A stretch of DNA of 43,573 bases from Clostridia bacterium (GCA_017433225.1 JAFRHS010000001.1:1-43573), one strand, 5' to 3'. Positions 15,533 to 24,827 are shown, counted from the first letter of the stretch. Notes: generated by a model from the letters alone, not told the origin. Program-made: numbers and translations.

Positions 15533-16582
15533 ATGGAACGCAGAAAGACAAGACAGGTTTTCGTGGGCGATGTACCTCTTGGCGGAGACGCACCCATCGT
15601 CATCCAGTCCATGCTCAATGCGCCGCAGGGCGACATCGAGGCGAACATCATTCAGGCGAGAGAACTGTCGGCCGCCGGCTGCCAGCTCATCCGCCTTTCG
15701 GTCACGAACGTGGAAGATATCGAGACCGTCAAAGCTCTGAAAGAACACATCCGGGTGCCCATCATCGCGGACATCCAGATGAACTATAAACTCGCCCTCG
15801 CCTCCATCGAGGCGGGCATCGACAAGATCCGCATCAACCCCCGCTACATCGGCGGAGAGGACAAGATCCGGCTCGTGGCCGACGCGTGCAGGTCGCACAA
15901 GGTGCCCATCCGGGTCGGCGTCAACTCCGGGTCCGTCGAACTCGACCTGCTCGAGAAGTACGGCGGCGTCACTCCCGAAGCCATGGCGGAGAGCGCCATG
16001 CGGGGCGTCCAATACCTCGAAGATGTCGACTTCCACGACATCGTCATCTCCATCAAGTCGTCCGACATCCGGACGATGATCGCCGCGTACCGCATCGTCG
16101 CCGCGCAGTGCGATTATCCGCTGCACCTCGGCGTCACCGAGGCCGGCACGGAGCGGATGGGCCGCGTCAAGTCCTCGATCGGCATCGGCGCTCTGCTGGC
16201 CGACGGCATCGGCGACACCATGCGCGTCTCACTGACCGATGACCCGGTCAAGGAGATCGACGCCGCGAACGACATCCTGCGCGCGCTGGACCTCCTGCCC
16301 GACGCGCCCCAGCTCGTCGCCTGTCCCACCTGCGGACGGACGCAGATCGACCTCATCGGCATCGCGAACGAAGTCGAAGAACGGCTGAAGGACGTCCACA
16401 AGTCCATCCGCGTCGCCGTCATGGGCTGCCCGGTCAACGGGCCCGGGGAGGCGAAGAATGCCGATATCGGCATCGCCGGAGGCAACGGCGTCGGCCTCAT
16501 CTTCGCGAAGGGTGAAATCATCAAGAAAGTGCCCGAAGAAGAACTCATCGACGCACTCATGGAAGAAATCGAGAAACTGTAA
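15533..16582 (+). CDS. ispG: 4-hydroxy-3-methylbut-2-en-1-yl diphosphate synthase (ferredoxin/flavodoxin)
   Basis: A 349-residue [4Fe-4S] enzyme of the MEP pathway, reductively opening the cyclic diphosphate to HMBPP. Cluster ligands are C264 and C267 (CPTCGR) and C299 (MGCPVNGPGEA). The N-terminal TIM barrel starts with the substrate segment GDAPIVIQSMLNAPQGD. Length fits the two-domain bacterial form. It follows rseP by 12 bases with AAGGAGG. Its electrons would come from ferredoxin or flavodoxin. Confidence 0.96.
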   Translation: MERRKTRQVFVGDVPLGGDAPIVIQSMLNAPQGDIEANIIQARELSAAGCQLIRLSVTNVEDIETVKALKEHIRVPIIADIQMNYKLALASIEAGIDKIRINPRYIGGEDKIRLVADACRSHKVPIRVGVNSGSVELDLLEKYGGVTPEAMAESAMRGVQYLEDVDFHDIVISIKSSDIRTMIAAYRIVAAQCDYPLHLGVTEAGTERMGRVKSSIGIGALLADGIGDTMRVSLTDDPVKEIDAANDILRALDLLPDAPQLVACPTCGRTQIDLIGIANEVEERLKDVHKSIRVAVMGCPVNGPGEAKNADIGIAGGNGVGLIFAKGEIIKKVPEEELIDALMEEIEKL

Positions 16583-16600
16583 TTAGAGAGGAACCCCATT

Positions 16601-19600
16601 TTGCCACAGGAAAAACGCGTTGCCGAAGTGTTCATGCTGCCGGATGACGGCCGTTTCCCGGACGCGCTGTTCGAGAGCATCATCACGGACCTGTCCGTGA
16701 GCCGGGTCGACCGGTCCATGCTCCTGCGCCTCCGGTCGGAAGAACCGCTGCCGGACATCACGGTCCATGCCTTCGAAGACGTTTTACAGACCACGTTACA
16801 ACTGAATGACGTCAAAGCTGTGTTTGAGTTCCCGAAAGAGGAGTCGGAGAATGAGGACGAAAAGGATGAGGCGAACGCCGTCGACCTGTCGCTCATGCCG
16901 GAACTCCTGAAGGAACTGAAGCGCCGCTGCCCTGCGTCCAACGGGTTCCTGAACGGCTGCACCTGGCAGCTCGACGGGAACAAACTCACCTTGAACCTGA
17001 CGCACGGCGGTGCAGACCTGCTGAAAGGCATCTGTGCCGACGTCACCCTCGAGACCATCCTGTCCGAGGCGTTCGAGAACCGGTTCAAAGTCGAGTTCGC
17101 CGGCGTCGTGAACATGGATGTCGACGACACCGCCTATGCGGACATGCAGAAACAGGCGGAGGCGGAGGCCCGGGAAAAGGCCAAAGCCAAAGCGGAGGAG
17201 AAGTTCGAGGAACAGCCCCACAAAGTCGTGGACGGCATCCCGCTCTACCTCGAGACCGCGAAGATGATCTACGGCAAAGAGATCCGCTACATGCCGAAAC
17301 CCATCAAAGAGCTGAAGGCCGACGACGGACAGGTCGTCATCTGGGGCGAGGTCTTCGATGTCGATGTCATCGACACGAGAGACGGCCGCAACAAGATCTT
17401 CAACTTCGCGATGACCGACTATACCGACTCCTACCCCTGCAAGATCTTCGCGCGGGGAGACGCCGGCAATGCTCTCTCCGACAACCTCAAAAACGGCATG
17501 ACCGTCATGGCGAGAGGGAACATCATCTTCGATACCTACAAACACGATTATCTGCTCGACGTCAAAGCGATGGCCTCCGTCCGGAAGATCGAACGGATGG
17601 ACAACGCTCCGAAGAAACGTGTCGAGCTGCATCTCCACAGCAACATGTCCATGATGGACGCCATGACCGATGCCGGCGAGCTCGTCAAGCGCGCCGCCAA
17701 GTGGGGTCATCCGGCGGTCGCCATCACGGACCACGGTGTCCTGCAGGGCTATCCCGCCGCCTTTGCCGCGTCCCAGAAGACCGGCATCAAGGTCATCTAC
17801 GGCGTGGAGTCCTATGTCTATGACGACATGCGCCCCGGCGTCCCGACCGAGTGGCCGGACATCGTGCAGGCCATCCGCGACCGGAAACAGCGGACTTACC
17901 ATCAGATCATCCTCGTCAAGAACAACGTGGGCCTCAAGAACCTCTATGGTCTTGTGTCCCGTTCCCATACCGAGCACTTCTACCGCAAGCCGACCATCCT
18001 GAAGTCGGACCTTGCCGCGCACCGGGAAGGGCTCATCCTCGGCACGGCCTGCCAGGCCGGCGAGCTCTACATGGCGCTCCTCAATGAAGAGTCGGATGAG
18101 CGCATCCAGGAGATCGTCGATTTCTATGACTACATGGAGATCCAGCCGAACACCAACAACGCGTTCCTGCTCCGGCCCTACTACAAGAAGGACAAGAACT
18201 CGAAGGAACTCAAGATGATGCCGCCGCGGTTCCAGTCGGAAGAAGACCTCCGGAACATCAACCGCCGCATCCTCGCGCTGGGCGATGCCGCCGGCAAGCC
18301 GACGGTCGCCACCTGCGACGTCCACTTCATCGACCCGGAATGTGCCCAGTTCCGCGCCATCATCATGGCCGGCCAGGGCTTCCAGGACGCCGACAACCAG
18401 CCCGCTCTGTTCCTCCGCACGACGGAGGAGATGCTCGCCGAGTTCGAATACCTCGGTGACCGCGCGGAAGAAGTCGTCATCGACAACCCGAACAAGATCG
18501 CCGACATGGTCGAGCGCATCCGTCCGGTCCCGGCGGGCAACTTCCCGCCGAGCATCGACGGGGCAGAGGAGGAACTGCAGCGGCTCTGCTGGGACAGGGC
18601 GAAGGAACTCTACGGAGACCCCGTCCCCGAGTATGTCGCCAAACGTCTCGACAAGGAGCTCACCTCCATCATCTCGAACGGTTTCGCGGTCCTCTACATG
18701 ATCGCCCAGAAACTGGTCAAGGACTCGGAAGACCACGGATACCACGTCGGTTCCAGAGGTTCCGTCGGCTCCTCGTTCGTCGCCCATGCGTCGGGCATCT
18801 CGGAGGTCAACCCGCTGGCGCCCCATTACCGCTGCACGAACCCCGCCTGCAAGCATACGGAGTTCTTCCTGCACGGTGAAGTGGGTTCCGGTTACGACCT
18901 TCCGCCGAAGGACTGCCCCGAGTGCGGAACGCCCATGTGGCGGGACGGTCACGACATCCCCTTCGAGACGTTCCTCGGATTCAAAGGCGATAAATCGCCC
19001 GATATCGACCTGAACTTCTCGGGTGAATACCAGGCGAGCGCCCACCGTTACACGATCGAACTGTTCGGTGAGGACCACGTCTTCAAAGCCGGCACCGTCG
19101 CCACCGTCGCGGACAAGACCGCGTTCGGATATGTCAAAAAGTACCTCGAAGAGCGGGGCATCAACGCGAAAGACGCCGAAGTCAACCGGCTGGTCCGGGG
19201 CGTCGCCGGCGTCAAGCGGACGACCGGTCAGCACCCCGGCGGCATGGTCGTCGTCCCGAACGCCTACGATGTCACCGACTTCACGGCCGTCCAGTACCCG
19301 TCGGACGACCCGGGCAAGGGCATGAAGACCACGCACTTCGACTTCCATTTCCTGCACGATACCATCCTGAAACTCGACAACCTCGGGCACGATGTGCCGA
19401 CCATGTACAAGTACCTCGAGGACATGACCGGCATCCCCGTCATGGACGTCGACATCTGCGACCCGAAGATCTACGAGCTCTTCCTGAGCCCCGAGCCCCT
19501 CGGCGTCACGGAGGAGGATATCAACTTCCCGATCGGCACCCTGTCCATCCCGGAGATGGGCACCGACTTCGTCAAGAGCATGCTGGTCGAGTGTAAACCG

Positions 19601-20440
19601 AAAAACTTCTCGGACCTTCTGCAGATCTCCGGTCTGTCCCACGGCACCGACGTCTGGCTCGGCAATGCTCAGGAACTCATCCACAAGGGCACCTGCACCA
19701 TCTCCGAAGTCATCGGGACCCGTGACAACATCATGGTCGGGCTCATGCACTACGGCCTCGAGCCGGACATGGCCTTCAAGATCATGGAGATCGTCCGCAA
19801 GGGCAAGGCCACCAAGCTCCTGACCGAAGAGCACCTGAACGCCATGCGGGAACACGACGTGCCGGAGTGGTACATCGACTCCTGCTACAAGATCAAATAC
19901 ATGTTCCCGAAAGCCCACGCGGCCGCTTACGTCAGCGCCGCCCTGCGGCTTGCCTGGTACAAGATCTACAAACCCCTCGAGTACTATGCCACGTTCCTCA
20001 CGGTCCGCGGCGAAGACCTCGATGCGGTCGCCATCCTCTCCGGCAAAGGCTATGTCAAGGGCCGGATGAAGGAGATCGAGATCAAGGGACGGGACGCATC
20101 CGCCACGGAGAAGAGCGAATACACCGGCCTCCAGGTCGTGCTGGAAATGCTCGCCCGCGGCATCGAGTTCCTGCCCATCGACCTTTACAAATCAAAAGCC
20201 ACTGTCTATTCGATCGAAGATGGAAAGATCCGCCTCGCGTTCTCTTCCATCAAAGGACTTGGCGTTTCCGCCGCACAGGCTCTGGAAGCAGCCAGGGACG
20301 ACGGACAGGGACCCTACCTGTCCCAGGAGGACCTCGGCATCCGCGCCGGCGTCTCTTCCGCCGTCCTCACGGCGCTTCGCGACCTCGGTGCCCTTGACGG
20401 GCTGCCGGAGTCGAGCCAGATCTCACTGTTCGGCATTTAA
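16601..20440 (+). CDS. polC: DNA polymerase III alpha subunit PolC lacking the exonuclease domain
   Basis: A 1279-residue Gram-positive replicative polymerase, about 160-170 residues shorter than usual PolC (about 1435-1440). The start is TTG, 8-10 bases after GAGAGGAA. Domains: N-terminal NI/NII (1-about 205), OB fold (about 225-335), PHP (from HLH at 344), zinc-binding CTNPAC...CPECG, polymerase core with D801, D803 (PDIDLNFSGEYQ) and D926 (LKLDNLGHD). In other PolC proteins a DEDDh 3'-5' exonuclease with a DxETTG motif is inserted in PHP after the YG(V/L)E segment. Here YGVESYVYDD (400-409) runs through about 25 linker residues straight into TYHQIILVKNNVGLKNLYG (from 432), and no exonuclease motif occurs anywhere. 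The PHP keeps nine metal ligands: H344, H346, D353, H378, E403, H434, C484, D573, H575. Proofreading is therefore absent, supplied in trans, or done by PHP. Confidence 0.95.
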   Translation: MPQEKRVAEVFMLPDDGRFPDALFESIITDLSVSRVDRSMLLRLRSEEPLPDITVHAFEDVLQTTLQLNDVKAVFEFPKEESENEDEKDEANAVDLSLMPELLKELKRRCPASNGFLNGCTWQLDGNKLTLNLTHGGADLLKGICADVTLETILSEAFENRFKVEFAGVVNMDVDDTAYADMQKQAEAEAREKAKAKAEEKFEEQPHKVVDGIPLYLETAKMIYGKEIRYMPKPIKELKADDGQVVIWGEVFDVDVIDTRDGRNKIFNFAMTDYTDSYPCKIFARGDAGNALSDNLKNGMTVMARGNIIFDTYKHDYLLDVKAMASVRKIERMDNAPKKRVELHLHSNMSMMDAMTDAGELVKRAAKWGHPAVAITDHGVLQGYPAAFAASQKTGIKVIYGVESYVYDDMRPGVPTEWPDIVQAIRDRKQRTYHQIILVKNNVGLKNLYGLVSRSHTEHFYRKPTILKSDLAAHREGLILGTACQAGELYMALLNEESDERIQEIVDFYDYMEIQPNTNNAFLLRPYYKKDKNSKELKMMPPRFQSEEDLRNINRRILALGDAAGKPTVATCDVHFIDPECAQFRAIIMAGQGFQDADNQPALFLRTTEEMLAEFEYLGDRAEEVVIDNPNKIADMVERIRPVPAGNFPPSIDGAEEELQRLCWDRAKELYGDPVPEYVAKRLDKELTSIISNGFAVLYMIAQKLVKDSEDHGYHVGSRGSVGSSFVAHASGISEVNPLAPHYRCTNPACKHTEFFLHGEVGSGYDLPPKDCPECGTPMWRDGHDIPFETFLGFKGDKSPDIDLNFSGEYQASAHRYTIELFGEDHVFKAGTVATVADKTAFGYVKKYLEERGINAKDAEVNRLVRGVAGVKRTTGQHPGGMVVVPNAYDVTDFTAVQYPSDDPGKGMKTTHFDFHFLHDTILKLDNLGHDVPTMYKYLEDMTGIPVMDVDICDPKIYELFLSPEPLGVTEEDINFPIGTLSIPEMGTDFVKSMLVECKPKNFSDLLQISGLSHGTDVWLGNAQELIHKGTCTISEVIGTRDNIMVGLMHYGLEPDMAFKIMEIVRKGKATKLLTEEHLNAMREHDVPEWYIDSCYKIKYMFPKAHAAAYVSAALRLAWYKIYKPLEYYATFLTVRGEDLDAVAILSGKGYVKGRMKEIEIKGRDASATEKSEYTGLQVVLEMLARGIEFLPIDLYKSKATVYSIEDGKIRLAFSSIKGLGVSAAQALEAARDDGQGPYLSQEDLGIRAGVSSAVLTALRDLGALDGLPESSQISLFGI

Positions 20441-20454
20441 ATAGGAGGGACATC

Positions 20455-21423
20455 ATGAACAAAGCTATCAAGATCCTTTTACTGGTCCTGCTGTTCCTGG
20501 CAGTGGCCGTCGGCGCAGTCTTCGGATACCGCTGGTTCAGCGGCCGTCAGACTGCTGCGGCGCCCGTCGCTACAGAAGGGCAGGCATACCTGACGACGTC
20601 TCCGAACGCTTCCGAAGGCGTGACCGACGTAGCGGAAGCGGAACAGGACAACCTTGCGAGCGACTCGAACATCGAGCCGACGACCGCATGGCCCTTCGCC
20701 GACCGCAAGTCCGAGTCGAAGTTCGAGGCCAAAGAGTCGGTGGGCTATACCACGACGAAGGCCGCGAAACAGAACAAGACGAAAGCGGCGGAAAAGTCGG
20801 CCGACAGCAAGAAGGACACGACCGCAAAAGCCTCGGACAAGGAGACCACGAAGAAGTCCGCTTCCGCGTCGGAAGGCAACATGAAGGCCTTCCTGCAGAA
20901 ACTCCAGTCCGGCGCATCCAAGACGAACAACGGCCACCCGGTCAAGGTGGATTCCAACGGCATCAACATCGAGTACAAGAAGTTCGCAGTCGCTGACCTC
21001 AACGGGGACGGGAAAGATGAACTCTTTCTCTACGCCGAGAGCACCAAGGGCCAGGAGTTCTACGGAAACTCCTTCATCGTCTATGACAACAGCCTGAAGA
21101 ACGTCCGGACCACCATGGTCATCGACGAGTTCAAGGACGTGAAGTTCTACAAGAGCGGCGCCTATGAGATCGTCAAAGACAAGTTCGGCTTCGTCTCCGA
21201 TGAGATCGCCGCCAGCTACGGCGTCAAAAACAAAAACTCCATCCTCGGGTTCGACGTCACGACGACTCCCTATCTCAAATACATGACGAACGGTCCGTAC
21301 ATCGACGCGCCGAGCGAGATCAGCGCCGCCGACTACAAGGCGACGACCGCCAAACTGAAAGCCGGCGGAACCGTGAACGTCAAGGTCTACGATTACACGG
21401 CGGCCAACGTCAGCAAGTTATAA
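20455..21423 (+). CDS. Membrane-anchored protein with Lys/Thr-rich stalk and calcium-loop-like domain
   Basis: A 322-residue protein of unknown function. An N-terminal helix (about residues 5-24) should anchor it in the membrane, with the rest outside. Residues about 75-145 are a low-complexity Lys/Thr/Ser/Ala stalk (TTKAAKQNKTKAAEKS and similar) like those in the two lipoproteins downstream. The C-terminal 180 residues contain FAVADLNGDGKDELFLY, a DxNxDGxxE loop like those of FG-GAP or calcium-binding surface domains. It lies 14 bases after polC with AGGAGGG and 12 bases before glgB, so it should be cotranscribed with both. No enzymatic motif is seen. Confidence 0.7.
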   Translation: MNKAIKILLLVLLFLAVAVGAVFGYRWFSGRQTAAAPVATEGQAYLTTSPNASEGVTDVAEAEQDNLASDSNIEPTTAWPFADRKSESKFEAKESVGYTTTKAAKQNKTKAAEKSADSKKDTTAKASDKETTKKSASASEGNMKAFLQKLQSGASKTNNGHPVKVDSNGINIEYKKFAVADLNGDGKDELFLYAESTKGQEFYGNSFIVYDNSLKNVRTTMVIDEFKDVKFYKSGAYEIVKDKFGFVSDEIAASYGVKNKNSILGFDVTTTPYLKYMTNGPYIDAPSEISAADYKATTAKLKAGGTVNVKVYDYTAANVSKL

Positions 21424-21435
21424 GGTGATCCCTTC

Positions 21436-23226
21436 ATGGATTTTTACAACTTTTATAAAGGTCAGTGTTTCGATGCCTACGAGTTTTTCGGAGCCCATGT
21501 GACCGATGAGACCACCTGGTTCCGGACCTATGCACCTGCGGCCAACCGCGTGGCGGTCATCGGCGAGTTCAACGGCTGGAACGAGACGCCCATGGACCGC
21601 GCGTATGACGGCAGCACCTGGGAGTGCAGCATTCCCGACGCCCGCCCGGGCCAGATGTACAAATACCGCATCTACGGCCAGGACGGCCGGGCGATCGACC
21701 ACTGCGACCCCTACGGCTTCGGCATGGAACTGCGCCCGAACAGCGCGTCCGTCATCCGGGAGCTTCGCAGGTTCGAGTTCGACGACTGGGACTGGATGCT
21801 CACCCGTACCGACCGCCGCAATGAATCGCTCAACATCTACGAGGTCCACGCCGGGTCCTGGCACAAGAACCCGGACGACCCCGAGAACGGATGGTACAAC
21901 TATGTGGAGCTGGGCGATCTGCTGATCCCGTATGTCAGGGAACACGGTTACAACTACATCGAGTTCCTGCCGCTGGCAGAGCACCCCTCAGACAACTCCT
22001 GGGGGTACCAGAACACGGGCTTCTTCGCCCCGACGTCCCGCTACGGCACGATGGACCAGCTGAAGCAGCTCATCGAAAACTGCCATAAGAACGAGATCGG
22101 TGTCATCCTCGACTTTGTCCCGGTCCACTTCGCGGTCGACGACTATGCGCTCGAACGCTATGACGGCACGGCGCTCTACGAGTACCCGCACCCCGACATG
22201 GGGTACAGCGAATGGGGGAGCCACAACTTCAACCACTGCAAGGGGGAGGTCCAGAGCTTCCTTCAGTCGAACGCGAACTACTGGCTCAAAGAGTTCCACT
22301 TCGACGGCCTGCGCATCGACGCGCTGTCCAACCTCATCTACTGGCAGGGCAACAAAGACCGCGGCACCAACGAGAATGCCGTCCACTTCATCCGCAACAT
22401 GAACGGCGGCCTCAAGAAACTGCATCCGACCGCCATCCTGGCAGCGGAAGACTCCACCCAATTCCCGGGCGTCACGAGACCGGTCTACGACGGCGGCCTC
22501 GGCTTCGACTACAAGTGGGACATGGGCTGGATGAACGACAGCCTCGATTACATGAAGAAGACCGCGGACCAGCGGACGGAGCACTACCACAAACTGACGT
22601 TCTCGATGATGTATTTCTACGACGAGAACTTCATCCTGCCGCTCTCCCACGACGAGGTCGTCCATGGAAAGGCGACCATCCTGCAGAAGATGTCCGGACT
22701 CTATGAGGGCAAATTCCCGCAGGCCCGTACCTTCTATATGTATATGTACGCGCACCCCGGCAAGAAGCTCAACTTCATGGGCAACGAGTTCGCGCAGATC
22801 CGGGAGTGGGACGAGGACGAGGAGCAGGACTGGTTCATGCTGCGCTATCCGCTCCACGACTCCTTCCAGGTCTTCATGAAAGACCTGTCGCACCTGTACC
22901 TCGACCACCCGGCGTTCTGGGCCCTCGACTACAACACGATGGGTTTTGACTGGGTCGACTGCAACCAGGCAGAGAAGCGCATCTATGCCTTTGTCCGTCA
23001 CGGCGGGGAAGAGGACATCCTCTGTCTCTTCAACTTCTCGGAGAAGGCTCAGGATTACCGGCTGCGCCTCGACTACAACCTGGAACTCGAACTGCTGCTG
23101 GCGTCCGACGCGGACATCTACAGCGGTACCGAGCACTACGAGGGGAAGACGGTCCTCAAAAAGAAGAAGGGTTATTTCGAGCTCCCGATGACCCCGTATT
23201 CTGCCAAGTTCTTTAAGATGAAATAA
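21436..23226 (+). CDS. glgB: 1,4-alpha-glucan branching enzyme (GH13)
   Basis: A 596-residue glycogen branching enzyme that cuts alpha-1,4 chains and rejoins them through alpha-1,6 links. It has one N-terminal CBM48-type domain (about 25-105), the GH13 barrel and a C-terminal beta domain. The nucleophile is D295 (DGLRIDALSN), the acid/base E338 (LAAEDST), and LSHDEVVHGK supplies the third carboxylate and the branching-enzyme signature. It is the last gene before a strong terminator. No other glycogen gene is nearby, so its place at the end of a replication/lipid operon is unusual. Confidence 0.93.
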   Translation: MDFYNFYKGQCFDAYEFFGAHVTDETTWFRTYAPAANRVAVIGEFNGWNETPMDRAYDGSTWECSIPDARPGQMYKYRIYGQDGRAIDHCDPYGFGMELRPNSASVIRELRRFEFDDWDWMLTRTDRRNESLNIYEVHAGSWHKNPDDPENGWYNYVELGDLLIPYVREHGYNYIEFLPLAEHPSDNSWGYQNTGFFAPTSRYGTMDQLKQLIENCHKNEIGVILDFVPVHFAVDDYALERYDGTALYEYPHPDMGYSEWGSHNFNHCKGEVQSFLQSNANYWLKEFHFDGLRIDALSNLIYWQGNKDRGTNENAVHFIRNMNGGLKKLHPTAILAAEDSTQFPGVTRPVYDGGLGFDYKWDMGWMNDSLDYMKKTADQRTEHYHKLTFSMMYFYDENFILPLSHDEVVHGKATILQKMSGLYEGKFPQARTFYMYMYAHPGKKLNFMGNEFAQIREWDEDEEQDWFMLRYPLHDSFQVFMKDLSHLYLDHPAFWALDYNTMGFDWVDCNQAEKRIYAFVRHGGEEDILCLFNFSEKAQDYRLRLDYNLELELLLASDADIYSGTEHYEGKTVLKKKKGYFELPMTPYSAKFFKMK

Positions 23227-23231
23227 CCAAC

Positions 23232-23263
23232 AAAACCACTCCGGTCGCTGCCGGGGTGGTTTT
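23232..23263 (+). terminator. Terminator after glgB
   Basis: AAAACCACTCCGG pairs with CCGGGGTGGTTTT around loop TCGCTG; the T run is part of the right arm. It closes the long pyrH-glgB operon. Confidence 0.85.
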
Positions 23264-23286
23264 ATGTAAATAACATATCTTCATTG

Positions 23287-23315
23287 TTCAATTAATGATC
23301 CGTTCGTGATAATAT
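23287..23315 (+). promoter_or_regulatory. Candidate promoter of the first lipoprotein gene
   Basis: -35 TTCAAT at 23287-23292, 17-base spacer, -10 TAATAT at 23310-23315, in an AT-rich gap. An alternative -10 (TATACT, 23326-23331) overlaps the operator. The first choice is preferred because its operator starts three bases after the -10, the same spacing as in the two other promoters of this group. Confidence 0.45.
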
Positions 23316-23318
23316 AAA

Positions 23319-23341
23319 AGTGTACTATACTCTCGTACAAC
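23319..23341. promoter_or_regulatory. YtrA-type operator, lipoprotein 1 (short spacer)
   Basis: AGTGTA-N11-TACAAC. The reported Bacillus subtilis YtrA box, from memory, is AGTGTA-N13-TACACT. The left half is perfect; the right half has two changes and the spacer is two bases shorter. A TGTAC-N9-GTACA inverted repeat lies within it (23321-23339). Confidence 0.45.
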
Positions 23342-23369
23342 AAATACTATGCAAATGGAGGGAACCCAC

Positions 23370-24770
23370 ATGAAACGGAAAGCAATGAGCCTCATCGGCC
23401 TCCTTCTGATGGTCGCGATGGTCCTGTCTCTGACCGGCTGCAACAAAAAAGCAGCAACTCCGGAAGAGACGACGGAAGTCACCCAGCAGACGGTCGACTC
23501 CCCGTATGAGCTCAACATGAAGAACTACGAGTCTTTCATCAAGTCCCTGCCGGAAGGCGGCTACTATGCCTTTGCGGCCATGGACAAAGACCACGATGCT
23601 CTCCTCGTCACCGACGCAGTCTTCCAGGACGGCGGTAAGACCCTTGCCAGCGAGGCGACGGTCTACGGCTATGACAAGGACGGCAACATCGTTGAGTACG
23701 GCGATGTCATCGGCGGCGGCACGGCTTATCCGCTCTCCGTCAAAGATAACAACCTGTACTTCGGCAACAAGACCTCGATGACCAAAGTCACCATCGAAGA
23801 GTACCGCAACGCCATGCGCATCGTCGATCGCCAGACCGAAGGCGCGGCCCTCGACGCACTCTACAACGAATTTGAGACGGCAACTCCGGTCGAGTTCACG
23901 AAGGTCGAAGGTTCCACCATCCCCGGACCGACTCTGTATGAAGGCACCTGGGCGGAGAAGACCTCTGAGCGCGTCGTCATCGTTGTGGAGCCCACCGTGG
24001 AAAAGGGCTGGTTCGACGTCACCATCACCTGGAGAGAAGCTCTTCCGCAGAAGGACCTCTACACCATGCGTGCCCACTATCAGAAGGACGGCTCCCTGTT
24101 CTATGACAACTGCCGTTACCTGGTCCGCACGTTCGATGACAACGGGAAGTTCAAGGACGATGTGAAGTACACGAACGGTTCCGGCATCCTGAAACTCAAG
24201 CTCGCCGACAAGACGCTCTACTGGACCGACTACAAACTGTCTCCGGGCAGCAACACCCAGGCATTCATCAGGAATGACAGCCTCAAGATCGAGACCGTGA
24301 CAGCGAAGTCTACGACGAGAACGACCACCAAGAAGGCCGAGACCACGAAGTCGACGAAGAAGGCGGAGACCACGAAATCGACGAAGAAGGCAGAGACGAC
24401 CAAGGCCGCTCCCACCGAAGAAGACGGCCAGAACCCGGTCATGAACTTCATCGGCCGCTACGGCTCCGGCCGCTGCACCATCGATGTCGACTGCCAGGGT
24501 AAGAAAGACGCTCACTTCCATGTCACCTGGGCCTCCAGCGCTGCGGAAGTGTCCGAGTGGACCATGAGCGGCACCTTCGACGAAGGCAGCAGATCTGTCC
24601 GCTACAACAACGGTGTCAAGAGGACCACCGTCTTCAACGAAGACGGAACGGTCGCCGTGAGCACCGTCGAGTACACCGGCGGCAAAGGTACCTTCACCTT
24701 CCACGACGGCGCTCTGACCTGGTCTGACAGTCAGGAGCATGTTGCCGACGGCATGACCTTTACCTATTAA
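23370..24770 (+). CDS. Lipoprotein of unknown function, paralogue of the next gene
   Basis: A 466-residue predicted lipoprotein: short basic N-terminus, hydrophobic core and lipobox LTGC with acylated C24. Start chosen at the ATG after GGAGGG. Residues about 45-310 form a domain I do not recognise (FAAMDKDHDALLVTDAVFQ). A Lys/Thr stalk with a 9-residue repeat (KAETTKSTK) covers about 311-350. The last 110 residues form a second domain with IGRYGSGRCTIDV, WASSAAEVSEWTMSGTF and HVADGMTF, shared with the lipoprotein at 24941. It is anchored outside the membrane. Its promoter carries a candidate YtrA-type operator, so it is probably controlled by the GntR regulator at 25700. Confidence 0.8.
   Translation: MKRKAMSLIGLLLMVAMVLSLTGCNKKAATPEETTEVTQQTVDSPYELNMKNYESFIKSLPEGGYYAFAAMDKDHDALLVTDAVFQDGGKTLASEATVYGYDKDGNIVEYGDVIGGGTAYPLSVKDNNLYFGNKTSMTKVTIEEYRNAMRIVDRQTEGAALDALYNEFETATPVEFTKVEGSTIPGPTLYEGTWAEKTSERVVIVVEPTVEKGWFDVTITWREALPQKDLYTMRAHYQKDGSLFYDNCRYLVRTFDDNGKFKDDVKYTNGSGILKLKLADKTLYWTDYKLSPGSNTQAFIRNDSLKIETVTAKSTTRTTTKKAETTKSTKKAETTKSTKKAETTKAAPTEEDGQNPVMNFIGRYGSGRCTIDVDCQGKKDAHFHVTWASSAAEVSEWTMSGTFDEGSRSVRYNNGVKRTTVFNEDGTVAVSTVEYTGGKGTFTFHDGALTWSDSQEHVADGMTFTY
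24333..24404 (+). repeat. 27-bp tandem repeat encoding KAETTKSTK
   Basis: About 2.7 in-frame copies of a 27-base unit, with copies at 24333-24359, 24360-24386 and a partial copy after. The copies differ at a few third positions. They form part of the stalk between the two domains of the lipoprotein and could vary in number between strains. Confidence 0.75.
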
Positions 24771-24794
24771 AACAGATCATCCATTCCGATTCTT

Positions 24795-24827
24795 TTCCGG
24801 GCTCCGAACGGGGCCCGGAATTATTTT
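24795..24827 (+). terminator. Terminator after the first lipoprotein gene
   Basis: TTCCGGGC pairs with GCCCGGAA, inner CC/GG closing loop GAAC, followed by TTATTTT. Confidence 0.8.

Noticed and set aside
17822..17896. Frameshift or stop explaining the missing PolC exonuclease
   Set aside because: The frame is open through the junction and both flanks align with the family without a break; no remnant of exonuclease coding appears in other frames.
16796..19918. A 1040-residue open frame on the minus strand across polC, and similar long minus frames at 3031-5520 and 6601-9507
   Set aside because: They lie opposite clear genes, have His/Arg/Asp/Val-rich composition typical of GC-rich antisense frames, and show no family motif.
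23321..23331. TATACT as the main -10 of the first lipoprotein gene
   Set aside because: No acceptable -35 at 17-18 bases, while TAATAT at 23310 has one and gives the same operator spacing as the two sister promoters.
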